Positions 42,472 through 52,220 of a stretch of 64,000 nucleotides of DNA are shown here, in pieces; within the stretch, counting starts at the first letter, position 1, and every line of letters begins with the position of its first letter. Source of the stretch: an uncultured Pelagibacteraceae bacterium (GTDB lineage Bacteria; Pseudomonadota; Alphaproteobacteria; Pelagibacterales; Pelagibacteraceae); NCBI GenBank assembly GCA_902623785.1, contig CACNVG010000001.1:138714-202713 (forward strand). The letters are read 5' to 3'. A program made the position numbers and the translations under genes. The notes beneath the pieces are model-generated. The model ran no database searches. It had not been told where the DNA came from and worked only from the letters and a program-made list of their open reading frames with translations.

Positions 42472-43179
42472 ATGACAGAATTAATTTTGGCTTTAGGTGC
42501 GGGCCTTCTAAGTTTTTTATCCCCATGCGTTTTACCTTTAATACCTGGGTATATATCTTACGTATCGGGAAAATCTCTAAATGAACTACTTGAGGAAAAA
42601 AGAGTTAATATTTTACCAATAGTTCTATTTACAGTTGGTTTTTCTTTAATTTTTATTGCATTTGGTGCAACTAGTTCTCTTATAGGAAAAATTTTGTTAA
42701 ATAATTCAATTGAGTTAAGAATATTTTCTGGTTTAGTTATTATCTTTTTTTCTCTTCAAATAATTGGAATAATAAACTTAAACTTCTTGAACTTTGAAAA
42801 AAGATTTCAAACACAAAAAAGTACTAATATTTTAAGTTCTGTTTTAGTTGGAATGGCTTTTGGATTTGGCTGGACTCCATGTATTGGACCTATATTGGGT
42901 TCCATACTAGCCCTTGCAGCTGTTGAACAAACATTATTAAAAGCAGTATTATTATTGTTATTTTATTCATTAGGGCTGGCGATCCCATTTATTTTATCGG
43001 GCTTCTTGATACAAAAATTTATGCTTGTTTCAAAAAACCTTAAAAGAAATATTAATATTATTTCAAAAACCGGTGGATTTATTTTATTGGGAACAGGTAT
43101 TTTAATACTTACAAACCAACTTCAGGCAGTTGGTTTTTATTTGTTAAAATCATTACCTTTTTTACAAAATCTTGGTTAA
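42472..43179 (+). CDS. ccdA: Cytochrome c biogenesis protein CcdA
   Basis: GLLSFLSPCVLPLIPGYISYVSG and FGFGWTPCIGPILGSIL (paired TM cysteines). Confidence 0.93.
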   Translation: MTELILALGAGLLSFLSPCVLPLIPGYISYVSGKSLNELLEEKRVNILPIVLFTVGFSLIFIAFGATSSLIGKILLNNSIELRIFSGLVIIFFSLQIIGIINLNFLNFEKRFQTQKSTNILSSVLVGMAFGFGWTPCIGPILGSILALAAVEQTLLKAVLLLLFYSLGLAIPFILSGFLIQKFMLVSKNLKRNINIISKTGGFILLGTGILILTNQLQAVGFYLLKSLPFLQNLG

Positions 43180-43209
43180 AAAAATCATCTTTTTTGGTAT
43201 AATCAAAAT

Positions 43210-44229
43210 ATGTCATTAAGTTATTTAATAAATCAATCTAGCAAGTTTATCTGGTACTCTGCGCATTACATTATTTCCTTTAAGTATGCGACACCTATAA
43301 AAATAGATAAGTCTAATCCACCCCCATTTTATGGAAAGATGCCATCAGGTAAAAAACTATTTTTTGAAATGATGAAGCTTTTAAATGAAGAGAGAAAACT
43401 AATTAATTCAAAATTCTATAAAATACCAAGGACAGAATTGAAAGATTTAATAAATACAGCCAAGGGAAGCTTTGATTTTTTCCTTGATTTACCAAAAATT
43501 GACAAAAGAAGAACGTCAGGAAAATTTTCTGAAGTTAAAACTAATAAAGATTTACCAAAATATTTCTTAAGAAATTTTCACTATCAAACTGATGGTTACT
43601 TAAGTGAAAAATCTGCAAGATTATATGAGTTTCAGGTTGAAACATTATTTTCAGGGTGTGCTGCAACAATGAGAAGATTTTCAATGATCCCTTTAATTAA
43701 ATTTATTAAAGATGAAAACTTACCTAGGACTAAGTTGTTAGATATTGGTACTGGGACAGGAGATATAATCGAAACATATAAATTAAATACTAAAAATTTA
43801 GAAGTCACTTGTTCTGATTTATCTGAAGAGTATTTAAATGTAGCAAAAGAAAAATTAAAGAAATTCTCAGATATAAACTATGTAAATTGCAAAGGGGAAG
43901 AGCTTCCATTTGATGAGAAATCTTATGATATTGTTACTTCTACCTATGTTTTTCATGAGGTTCCCTCTGCTATTAGAAAAAAAATTTTTAGTGAAATTTC
44001 AAGAGTACTTAGAAAAGGAGGGATTTTTATTCTAACAGACTCTTTGCAAATGGATGATAATCCAATTTTAAATCCATTATTAGAATTTTTTCCTTATTCT
44101 ACACATGAACCTTATTATCCTAAATATATAAGAGAAGATCTTGCTAACGTTGCTAGACAAAGCGGACTAGAACTTTTTTATTCTAAGAATGCTTATCTTT
44201 CTAAAAGCCTAGCTTTCAAAAAAATTTAA
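43210..44229 (+). CDS. SAM-dependent methyltransferase (UbiE-like domain)
   Basis: KLLDIGTGTGDIIETY, EELPFDEKSYDIVTSTYVFHEVP. Confidence 0.85.
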   Translation: MSLSYLINQSSKFIWYSAHYIISFKYATPIKIDKSNPPPFYGKMPSGKKLFFEMMKLLNEERKLINSKFYKIPRTELKDLINTAKGSFDFFLDLPKIDKRRTSGKFSEVKTNKDLPKYFLRNFHYQTDGYLSEKSARLYEFQVETLFSGCAATMRRFSMIPLIKFIKDENLPRTKLLDIGTGTGDIIETYKLNTKNLEVTCSDLSEEYLNVAKEKLKKFSDINYVNCKGEELPFDEKSYDIVTSTYVFHEVPSAIRKKIFSEISRVLRKGGIFILTDSLQMDDNPILNPLLEFFPYSTHEPYYPKYIREDLANVARQSGLELFYSKNAYLSKSLAFKKI

Positions 44230-45345
44230 TTAACTAAATTTTCTTAATAGATGTCTAAGTTTACCTTCTGATGAATCGTAATCTATATAGCAACCTTGTA
44301 AAAATCTATTACCCTCATTAGGATTAAATTCTGTTCTACCGTGAAGTAATCTATAATTATCCATCATCAGTAAGTCACCTGGATTTAATTTGAATTTTAT
44401 TAAAAATTTATCTGAGTTATAAATTTCTGAAATTTTATTTCTTGCTTTATAATATAAGTCTAGCCTATCTTTTTCTAAGGCTGGAACAAAATCCAGTCTG
44501 GTACTAAATCTTACTTGTTTAACTTGTTTATTTTGATCTAACTCAATAAGTTCTCCGTAATTTTCTAAAACAACACTTTTATCTGCAAATCTAAACTTAA
44601 CTTTTACTTCTGTGAGTATTTTGAAAAATTCAGGAAATTCTTTTTTTAAATTTTCTGCTACAGCAAATCCATCGACCAAAGTGGAAAATCCACCTTTAAC
44701 CTCATTTTCAATACAATGTAATAACTGAATATTGGGAACTGGTTTTCTGTAAGGATTGTCAGTGTGAGGTGAAAGCGGAAGAGGTGTATAAGCCAAATCA
44801 TTTGGATTTGGTTTTGACTTAACATTAAAGTATTCACCAAAATTTGTCCTTCTAATGCTGCCAATTGAATTAGCAAAATTTACAATGAAATTATCTTTAG
44901 TTGGAACATTTGAAATAATAATAAAACCATTTTTATAGAATGATTTTAAAAGCTCAAGCATCTCACCGCTTTCTAAAAAATTATCATCATATTTAAAATT
45001 CTTAATATTCTTAAGGTCAGAATTCCAAAGCGTTGGTTGCATTAATCTTTCTAATTCCTCATCTGAAGAAAACTCTTTTTCAATTTTTTTAATGTCAAAT
45101 TTAGACTTTACTCCGTCACTAAATTCGAGATTTAAAAGATCATTATCTATTTTAACATCCTTAATTGTAATATTTTTTAGAAATGATGGATCAAAAAGTC
45201 TTTGTTCAGTATTAGCATCAAGATGTTCTTTTTCAGATACTCTTTCTCTTAACCAAATAGGATGCAGTTCTTTCTTTTCTGATCCTTGAAACACAAATAT
45301 TTTATTATTCTTTTCTAATTGTATTTTCATACTGCTGATTAACAT
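44230..45345 (-). CDS. TauD/TfdA family Fe(II)/2OG dioxygenase, gamma-butyrobetaine hydroxylase-like (with N-terminal DUF971-like domain)
   Basis: N-terminal LHPIWLRER; PLSPHTDNPYRKPVPNIQLLHCIEN (HxD), RLLHGRTEF (distal His). Start more likely MKIQ at 45330. Confidence 0.82.
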   Translation of the reverse strand: MLISSMKIQLEKNNKIFVFQGSEKKELHPIWLRERVSEKEHLDANTEQRLFDPSFLKNITIKDVKIDNDLLNLEFSDGVKSKFDIKKIEKEFSSDEELERLMQPTLWNSDLKNIKNFKYDDNFLESGEMLELLKSFYKNGFIIISNVPTKDNFIVNFANSIGSIRRTNFGEYFNVKSKPNPNDLAYTPLPLSPHTDNPYRKPVPNIQLLHCIENEVKGGFSTLVDGFAVAENLKKEFPEFFKILTEVKVKFRFADKSVVLENYGELIELDQNKQVKQVRFSTRLDFVPALEKDRLDLYYKARNKISEIYNSDKFLIKFKLNPGDLLMMDNYRLLHGRTEFNPNEGNRFLQGCYIDYDSSEGKLRHLLRKFS

Positions 45346-45413
45346 TTCAATAAAAAATAGCTTTAATCAAGTAAAATTAAATAGTAAGAAGGCGACATAA
45401 TAAATCAAAACAA

Positions 45414-46199
45414 ATGAAAAATATTGAATTTTATAGATTTTTAATCTCTTTAGCTAAAGACTTAAATAGATTTTACAAAAAGAATTTAAACAAACCTTTT
45501 AAAGCCTTTAACAAAGGCAAAGGCTCTAACTATGACCCAGTCACTGTAGCTGATAAAAAATTTGAAAAATTCATAAGATCGAAAATTGGTAAAAAATATC
45601 CATCTCATTCAATTGTTGGCGAGGAATTTGGAAAGAAAAAGACTAAAAGTGACTACTCATGGGTAATAGATCCAATTGATGGGACGAGATCTTTTGTAAT
45701 TGGTAATCCGTCATGGAGCAATCTTGTAGCTGTTTGTTATAAAGGGCAACCAATTTTCGGGTTAGCAAATTTTCCTGAATTAAACAAATTTTATATAAAC
45801 AAAAACACTAAAGAGGCATTTTTATTTAAGGATAACAAAAAGACAAAATTAAAATCTTCAAATGAAAAAAATTTTAGTAAGATGAAACTTTCTGGAAACT
45901 TTCATGGTCATTTTTCTTTAGACAGGCTCAAGAAAGTAAAAAAAATTCTACCAATGATGCAATTTCCTTGCATGGATGCATTAAGTTATTCTCATTTTTG
46001 TGAAGGAAAAATTGATGTTGTTTTTCAATGTGGAAATAAAATTTGGGATATTTTTCCATTGATACCAATAATAAGAGCTTCAGGCGGAATAGTTACAAAT
46101 TGGAAAAATCAATTTAATTTTAAAAGTGGAAATGTTTTGGTCTCTCCAAACAAATTCTTACACTCTAAGATGCTGAGAATGCTTAGACCCCTAAATTAG
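45414..46199 (+). CDS. Inositol monophosphatase family phosphatase (histidinol-phosphatase-like)
   Basis: DPVTVADKKFEKFI, SIVGEEFG, WVIDPIDGTRSFVIGNPSW, WDIFPLIPIIRASGG. Confidence 0.88.
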   Translation: MKNIEFYRFLISLAKDLNRFYKKNLNKPFKAFNKGKGSNYDPVTVADKKFEKFIRSKIGKKYPSHSIVGEEFGKKKTKSDYSWVIDPIDGTRSFVIGNPSWSNLVAVCYKGQPIFGLANFPELNKFYINKNTKEAFLFKDNKKTKLKSSNEKNFSKMKLSGNFHGHFSLDRLKKVKKILPMMQFPCMDALSYSHFCEGKIDVVFQCGNKIWDIFPLIPIIRASGGIVTNWKNQFNFKSGNVLVSPNKFLHSKMLRMLRPLN

Positions 46200-47074
46200 T
46201 TATTATTAATAAAAGATTTAATGTAGTCTCTGAGTTTGATTTTACCAAAATGTTTATAAACTTTATTTGATAAATTCATTGTAGTAAGCGCTGATGCATA
46301 TCTTTCACCAGGTCTTTTTGATAAAAGTCTAATTCGTTTCTTAAACATCTTCGCAACTTCTAAAATCGTAAAACTCTGTTTATGAGAAATACTATAATGT
46401 CTGCATAGATTTTTTTTCCAAGCGACATAACAAACATTAACTGTATCATCAATGTGAGTAAATCTTCTTGATTGTGTACCCGGCTTGACCACTGGCAAAG
46501 CTTTATTTTTTTTGTAACAGTCTTCGAATATTCCAATTACAGTAGCCATATTTCCTTTACTAATTTGATTAGGACCATATACATTATAAAAATAAATCAC
46601 CTCATATTTAAACTTAAACCATTTTTTTAAATTTTCTAATAACTCTAAATTCTTTGCCTTTGTGAATGCATATGGGGATAAATTTTTGTCATTTCCTTTG
46701 TTGCCAAGTGACGCGGATGTTGCGCTATAAATTAGTTTAATTTTGTTCTTAAGACAAAAATTTAAAACAGCGTTTGTTCCAATTGAATTCGACTCGATAC
46801 ATTTGTCCATTTGTAAAAAACTTTGATAAATTCTTGCAAACTCACCAAAGTGAAAAATCGAATGAATTTTTTTTGGATTTAACACTGATGAGATATTTTT
46901 TGTGTGGGCTTTAATGTATTTTACCCTGGAATTTTTAATATGATTTTTACGTGTGCTAGAGCTGTAATCATCAATTGAAATTAATTTGTAGCTTGTTTTT
47001 TTTAAAAGTAATTTTATTAGATTAGTACCAACAAAACCTGCGCCACCTGTGATTACTATCTTTTTTGAGCTCAT
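46196..47074 (-). CDS. NAD-dependent epimerase/dehydratase
   Basis: KIVITGGAGFVGTNLIKLL, YFYNVYGPNQISKGNMATVIGIFED. Confidence 0.87.
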   Translation of the reverse strand: MSSKKIVITGGAGFVGTNLIKLLLKKTSYKLISIDDYSSSTRKNHIKNSRVKYIKAHTKNISSVLNPKKIHSIFHFGEFARIYQSFLQMDKCIESNSIGTNAVLNFCLKNKIKLIYSATSASLGNKGNDKNLSPYAFTKAKNLELLENLKKWFKFKYEVIYFYNVYGPNQISKGNMATVIGIFEDCYKKNKALPVVKPGTQSRRFTHIDDTVNVCYVAWKKNLCRHYSISHKQSFTILEVAKMFKKRIRLLSKRPGERYASALTTMNLSNKVYKHFGKIKLRDYIKSFINNN

Positions 47075-47150
47075 TAGCTTTTTATCTATTAATTTAAATA
47101 TTTATTTATGTAAATAACTAAATTACAATGTATTTAAAAAGAGGAGGAAT

Positions 47151-47543
47151 ATGGAAATTTTTAAACCAATTAACGAAAAAAAAGCGAATACAAAAGTAAA
47201 AAGAATTTTTAATGAAATTAAGAAAACGAGGAAAATTACTAAAATTCCAAATTTTTGGAAATCTATAGCACATAACCCACAACTTTTAGAGAGAACTTGG
47301 AATAATCTTAAACAAATTATGAAAGATGGTGCGCTAGATTCAGTTACTAAAGAATTAATTTATGTTGCTGTATCAATTACAAATAGTTGCAGTTATTGTA
47401 CTAGATCCCATACTTTTGCTGCTAAAAAAAAAGGTGCAACTGATGAAATGATAAAAGAAATGATAGATGTAGTTGGTATCGCTAATCAAAACAATAAACT
47501 TGTTGAAGCGTATCAAGTTGAGGTAGATAAGATTTATAAATAA
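47151..47543 (+). CDS. Carboxymuconolactone decarboxylase (AhpD-like) family protein
   Basis: SNSCSYCTRSHTFAAKKKGATDEMIKEM; upstream SD gaggagg. Confidence 0.87.
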   Translation: MEIFKPINEKKANTKVKRIFNEIKKTRKITKIPNFWKSIAHNPQLLERTWNNLKQIMKDGALDSVTKELIYVAVSITNSCSYCTRSHTFAAKKKGATDEMIKEMIDVVGIANQNNKLVEAYQVEVDKIYK

Positions 47544-47546
47544 ATA

Positions 47547-47882
47547 ATGACAAATATTCTTGGATATACATACCTTTTGTTAGCCGTAATATTAGGAATT
47601 ACTTCTAATGGTTTTTTAAAAACAACCAATGGATTTACAAATTTTGTACCAACCGCAATGTGTATTATAACAATTGTTCTTTGTATATTTTTTCTAGCCA
47701 AAGCAATGATGACAATACCTGTAGGTTTTACTTACGCAACATATGGAGGTTTAACTATAACTGCAGTGACGATATTTGGAATATTAAAATATAATCAAGT
47801 TCCAAATATATATGGGATTATAGGTATATCTTTGATTATAATTGGCGTAATACTGGTAAACTTTTTAGGAAAAACAAACTAA
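47547..47882 (+). CDS. SMR (EmrE/SugE) family transporter
   Basis: 111-aa, 4-TM; TYLLLAVILGITSNGFLK, GFTYATYGGLTI. Confidence 0.82.
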   Translation: MTNILGYTYLLLAVILGITSNGFLKTTNGFTNFVPTAMCIITIVLCIFFLAKAMMTIPVGFTYATYGGLTITAVTIFGILKYNQVPNIYGIIGISLIIIGVILVNFLGKTN

Positions 47883-47884
47883 AT

Positions 47885-48121
47885 TTATTTAGTAATTTTA
47901 TCTACAAAATTTTTAGTTATTGGACCAACCACCAAGGCAGCTACAATTGCAATAGGAAGACTAACAACCCAAGCCTTTAAAAATCTATTTATGTATTCGC
48001 TATCCATTCCTGTGTTTATATATGTGATAATCAGCGTCATCATAAGGCTCATTCCAAAGCCCATGATTAATATAAATAATAAATTAGAATATTTTTTTGG
48101 AAACATTCGATAATTTATCAA
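47885..48121 (-). CDS. DUF2798-like small membrane protein
   Basis: 78-aa two-TM ORF FGMSLMMTLIITYINTG...FLKAWVVSLPIAIVAALVVGP. Confidence 0.65.
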   Translation of the reverse strand: MINYRMFPKKYSNLLFILIMGFGMSLMMTLIITYINTGMDSEYINRFLKAWVVSLPIAIVAALVVGPITKNFVDKITK

Positions 48122-48124
48122 ATT

Positions 48125-48541
48125 CTATACGTAAATTTTATCAGCTAATCCGTAACAAAGAACGGCACTAATAATAACCAGAACTAATGGAGCATATATT
48201 CCATCATTCCTAGTTTTCTCAGTCAGACCAGTTTTATCAATTTTTAAAGTATAAAAATTTGCACATAATATTGTGACATTAATTATAAAAACTAAATTAA
48301 AAAATGCCCAAGTAGCATCTAAACCACCTGATCTAATGAAAGCGATATATATTGCCATTAAAACCATTGCAATCATGAACGAACCAGCAAATCTTGTTAG
48401 CAGGGTAGCTGTTTTATCTACTCCTCTACCTTCAAGAAATTTTTGAGTACCAAAAACCAATTGGAATGCGTAGCTTCCAACAATAATGAAATGAACTAAG
48501 TAAATTATTAAGTAAAATATATTTCCAAACTTATCTATCAT
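48125..48541 (-). CDS. Hypothetical membrane protein (4 TM)
   Basis: 138-aa hydrophobic ORF, compact operonic placement. Confidence 0.65.
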   Translation of the reverse strand: MIDKFGNIFYLIIYLVHFIIVGSYAFQLVFGTQKFLEGRGVDKTATLLTRFAGSFMIAMVLMAIYIAFIRSGGLDATWAFFNLVFIINVTILCANFYTLKIDKTGLTEKTRNDGIYAPLVLVIISAVLCYGLADKIYV

Positions 48542-48553
48542 GTTATCTCCTTT

Positions 48554-48841
48554 TTATATCCCTTTAATAATTATTATATTACCTTCAGATCCTTTTTGGC
48601 GCAATTCTTTTAAAGGTTTGTATAGGTCAGAATTGTACCATTCTAACGCTTTTTCATAAGTTGGAAATTCAATAATTACATTTCTTGTGAAATCCCACTT
48701 TCCTTGCATTGATTTAAATTCTCCAGCTCTAACTAAGTACTTACCACCAAATTTTTTTACAGACTCAGGCACTGTTTCAGCATAAAGCTTAAAACTTTCT
48801 TTGTCTGTCATGTTGAGTTGAGCTATTAGGTAGCCGCTCAT
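48554..48841 (-). CDS. DUF1330 family protein
   Basis: GYLIAQLNMTDKESFKLYAETVPESVKKFGGKYLVRAGE...NVIIEFPTYEKALEWYNSDLYKPLKELR. Confidence 0.9.
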   Translation of the reverse strand: MSGYLIAQLNMTDKESFKLYAETVPESVKKFGGKYLVRAGEFKSMQGKWDFTRNVIIEFPTYEKALEWYNSDLYKPLKELRQKGSEGNIIIIKGI

Positions 48842-48844
48842 TTG

Positions 48845-48934
48845 CTAAAATGCCAAAGCTAATGAAAAAATAAATAAACTGAACAGTATGATTAATAAAA
48901 ATGAGAAGAAATTTTTTTTAAGTAGTTCGTTCAT
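48845..48934 (-). CDS. 29-aa single-TM small ORF
   Basis: MNELLKKNFFSFLLIILFSLFIFSLALAF; stop 3 nt before the DUF1330 start codon. Confidence 0.4.
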   Translation of the reverse strand: MNELLKKNFFSFLLIILFSLFIFSLALAF

Positions 48935-49011
48935 AATCTTAAATAATAAAATTATTTAACTACAATATTATTGTTATGTAAAAGAATTATTAAAAACTGC
49001 GTGAAAAAAAA

Positions 49012-50028
49012 TTAAATCCAAGCGGGAATTGGAAGACCTTTTTCTTGTAAAAACTTCTTATTAAACAGCTTAGAGTTGTATTTATCTGATCTGTCACAAA
49101 GAATAGTAACAATTGTCTTACCCGGTCCTAATTTTTTACCAAGTCTAATAGCTCCAGCAATATTTACACCACAACTCGTTCCTAAACTTAAACCTTCGTT
49201 TTGAATAAGGTCATATAACACTGGCAAAGACTCTTTATCCTCTATTGAAAATGCTCCATCAATTTTTGCCTCAGCAAAATTAGCTGTAACTCGACTTGAT
49301 CCTATACCTTCAGTTATAGAATTACCTTCACCTTTCAATTCTCCATTTTCAATGTAGTTATAAAGGGATGATCCAGCAGGATCTGATAAATAAATCTTAA
49401 TATTTTTGTTTTTTTCTTTCAAAAAACTACTTACACCAGCAATAGTTCCACCTGTGCCTGATGAACAAACAAAACCATCAACCTTTCCATCAGTTTGCAT
49501 CCATATTTCTGGTCCTGTCGTCTCGTAATGTCCTTTGGAATTAGCGGTATTATCAAATTGATTAGCCCAAACCACTCCGTAATTGTTGCTACTCTTTAAT
49601 TCATCTGCAAGTCTACCCGCTACTTTTACATAATTGCCATCATCTTTGTATGGTTTAGGTGGGACTAACCTTAAATCAGCCCCCATGTTCTTTAACATAT
49701 CTTTTTTTTCCTGAGTTTGATTATCATTCATCACAATAATTGTCTTATACCCAATAGAATTTCCTATTAAACAAAGACCGATACCAGTATTCCCAGCTGT
49801 ACCTTCAACAATCGTTCCACCTTTTGAAATTAATTTTTTTTCTTGAGCATCTTTAATTAATGCTAAAGCGGCTCTATCCTTTACAGATCCACCCGGATTT
49901 AAGTATTCTGCTTTACCATATATATTGCATCCAGTTATTTCTGATGCTGCTCTTAATTTTACTAATGGTGTATTACCGATCCCTTCAATAAAATTGTTTT
50001 GAGCATTTTTCATATTAATTTTTATCAC
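49012..50028 (-). CDS. cysK: Cysteine synthase A
   Basis: [63 protein letters not shown]. Confidence 0.93.
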   Translation of the reverse strand: MIKINMKNAQNNFIEGIGNTPLVKLRAASEITGCNIYGKAEYLNPGGSVKDRAALALIKDAQEKKLISKGGTIVEGTAGNTGIGLCLIGNSIGYKTIIVMNDNQTQEKKDMLKNMGADLRLVPPKPYKDDGNYVKVAGRLADELKSSNNYGVVWANQFDNTANSKGHYETTGPEIWMQTDGKVDGFVCSSGTGGTIAGVSSFLKEKNKNIKIYLSDPAGSSLYNYIENGELKGEGNSITEGIGSSRVTANFAEAKIDGAFSIEDKESLPVLYDLIQNEGLSLGTSCGVNIAGAIRLGKKLGPGKTIVTILCDRSDKYNSKLFNKKFLQEKGLPIPAWI

Positions 50029-50596
50029 TTTCAGGTGTTATACCATAAGGTTTGAAATTCTCATCTGAGCTTGAAGTTTCACCAACATTTTTCGCTGGTA
50101 TTCCAACCATCACTGCGTTTTCTGGAACATCTTTAGTGACAACTGCGTTTGCACCAATTTTTGCATTTTTGCCGACAGTTACTGGCCCAAGTATTTGTGC
50201 ACCAGATCCAACTACAACATTATCTTTAAGTGTAGGATGTCTTTTAATATTTCTTTGTTCATTAGAATTTACGCTTGGTGAGATACCACCTAATGTTGCC
50301 ATATGATAAATAGTTACATTATCTCCAATTTCTGAAGTTTCACCAATCACAACTCCCATTCCATGGTCTATAAATAAATTTTTACCAATGTTAGCTCTTG
50401 GATGAATTTCTATTCCAGTTAAAAATCTTGAAAACTGAGAAATTATTCTTGCAACTAAATTAAATTTTGCGATTGCAAAAAAATTTGCAATTTTGTGGAA
50501 AAAAACAGCCTTAGCACCAGGATAAGTTAAGATAATACTTAGCTTTGATTTGGCAGCAGGATCTCTCTTTATAATAGACTCTAAAAATTCATTCAT
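50015..50596 (-). CDS. cysE: Serine O-acetyltransferase
   Basis: Hexapeptide-repeat acyltransferase, [43 protein letters not shown]; overlaps cysK. Confidence 0.95.
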   Translation of the reverse strand: MNEFLESIIKRDPAAKSKLSIILTYPGAKAVFFHKIANFFAIAKFNLVARIISQFSRFLTGIEIHPRANIGKNLFIDHGMGVVIGETSEIGDNVTIYHMATLGGISPSVNSNEQRNIKRHPTLKDNVVVGSGAQILGPVTVGKNAKIGANAVVTKDVPENAVMVGIPAKNVGETSSSDENFKPYGITPESDKN

Positions 50597-50621
50597 AATT
50601 TTGTGAAATTAAATTAGCTTA

Positions 50622-50738
50622 CTAATTGCAACAACAACAAACACTTTCAGGTTTGCAATTACATTGCACATCCCCGTCGCAGGCACATGTCTCGTTAGTG
50701 CAGTTTGTGCAAATACATTTTGAATTGTCGCAAGCCAT
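50622..50738 (-). CDS. Cysteine-rich 38-aa peptide, metallothionein-like candidate
   Basis: Reverse strand ATG...TAG: MACDNSKCICTNCTNETCACDGDVQCNCKPESVCCCCN, 12 Cys/38 aa, CxCxxC, CxC, CxC and CCCC motifs; absent from ORF track because short. Confidence 0.8.
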   Translation of the reverse strand: MACDNSKCICTNCTNETCACDGDVQCNCKPESVCCCCN

Positions 50739-50788
50739 AATTAATATATAGAGTTAATAACTTAATAATCAACCCAAATTTTGTCGCT

Positions 50789-51481
50789 TTAAATTTGATT
50801 TAAAGTAAGGCCTTTTACGTTTGCAGGTACAGCCACATCCATCATTTTTGGATTAGCTAATTTTAAATTATTCATGATCTCTACATATTGATCTATTGAA
50901 TTTACTTGTAGTCTTGGATTGTTCTTAATTTCGTTTCCAATCGTAGAATTCTTTTTTCCATTATAATCATGCGCTGGAAAAACAACTGTTTTCTCTGGAA
51001 GTTTAAGTAATTTATTAAATAATGAATCGTATTGTTGTTTAGCATTTCCATTTTGAAAGTCAGTTCTTCCAGTTCCATTTATTAATAATGTATCTCCAGT
51101 AAAAACTCTATCTTCCATTAAAAAACTATAAGAACAATCTGTGTGTCCAGGTGTATATAAGACTTTTAATTCAATACCATCTAATTTAATTTTTTCATTT
51201 TCTTTCACTCTTAAATCAACAACTTCAGATTTAGAATTTTCACCCATTATTTTTGTACAACTAGTTCTTTTACTTAACTCATTTAATCCAGTTATATGAT
51301 CAGCATGAATGTGAGTGTCTATTACTTTAACTAATTTTAATTTTAATTTTTCCAAAAGTTTTATGTACTCCTCAGTATGTTCTATTACTGGATCAATGAT
51401 TAAAGCTTCACGACCCTCACCACTTGACAGTATGTACGTATAGGTTGAAGACTTAGTATCGAATAGTTGTTCAAAAATCAT
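50789..51481 (-). CDS. MBL-fold hydrolase, ETHE1/persulfide dioxygenase-like
   Basis: MIFEQLFDTKSSTYTYILSSGEGREALIIDPVIEHTEEYIKLL, DTHIHADHITG, TPGHTDCSYSFLM, VFTGDTLLINGTGRTDFQNG; start moved from 51520 to 51481. Confidence 0.88.
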   Translation of the reverse strand: MIFEQLFDTKSSTYTYILSSGEGREALIIDPVIEHTEEYIKLLEKLKLKLVKVIDTHIHADHITGLNELSKRTSCTKIMGENSKSEVVDLRVKENEKIKLDGIELKVLYTPGHTDCSYSFLMEDRVFTGDTLLINGTGRTDFQNGNAKQQYDSLFNKLLKLPEKTVVFPAHDYNGKKNSTIGNEIKNNPRLQVNSIDQYVEIMNNLKLANPKMMDVAVPANVKGLTLNQI

Positions 51482-51556
51482 ATTAATCATCATCTTATAA
51501 AAAATTGCATAGTAAATCAATCTTGCATATAATTTGTTTTTAAAAAGGAGATGTAA

Positions 51557-52219
51557 ATGACTCTAAAAATAAATAGTTTAGCGCCAGACTTTAAAGCTAA
51601 AACGACTATTGGTGATATTTCATTTCATGAATGGTTAGGTGATAGTTGGGGTGTATTATTTTCACATCCAAAAGACTTTACGCCTGTTTGCACAACAGAA
51701 TTAGGTTCTCTTGCAAAATTAAAACCTGAATTTGAAAAAAGAAATGTAAAAGTTATTGGCCTAAGTGTTGATCCGGTTTCAGATCACGTAAAGTGGTTAG
51801 AAGATATAAAAGATGTAACTGGAAAAAAACCAGACTATCCAATTATAGCTGATGAAGATCTTAAAATTGCAAAACTTTATAACATGTTAGAAGGAGATGC
51901 TGGAACTACTTCAATGGGTAGAACTGCAGTTGACAATCAAACAGTTAGAACAGTTTTTATCGTAAGACCTGACAAAAGAATTGGCTTATTCTTAACATAT
52001 CCAATGGCGACAGGAAGAAACTTTATGGAATTATTGAGATCAATTGACTCAATGCAGCTTACTGCAAAACATAAAGTTGCAACACCTGCAGATTGGAAAA
52101 AAGGTGAAGAGGTTATCATTGTTCCTGCTGTGAAGGATGATGAAGCTAAAAAATTGTTTCCTAAAGGTTGGAATGCAGTTAAACCTTATTTAAGAAAAGT
52201 ACCAGATCCATCAAAGTAG
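51557..52219 (+). CDS. Peroxiredoxin (1-Cys Prx6-like)
   Basis: LFSHPKDFTPVCTTELGSLAKL, GRNFMELLRSIDSMQL; SD aaggaga upstream. Confidence 0.93.
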   Translation: MTLKINSLAPDFKAKTTIGDISFHEWLGDSWGVLFSHPKDFTPVCTTELGSLAKLKPEFEKRNVKVIGLSVDPVSDHVKWLEDIKDVTGKKPDYPIIADEDLKIAKLYNMLEGDAGTTSMGRTAVDNQTVRTVFIVRPDKRIGLFLTYPMATGRNFMELLRSIDSMQLTAKHKVATPADWKKGEEVIIVPAVKDDEAKKLFPKGWNAVKPYLRKVPDPSK

Positions 52220-52220
52220 A

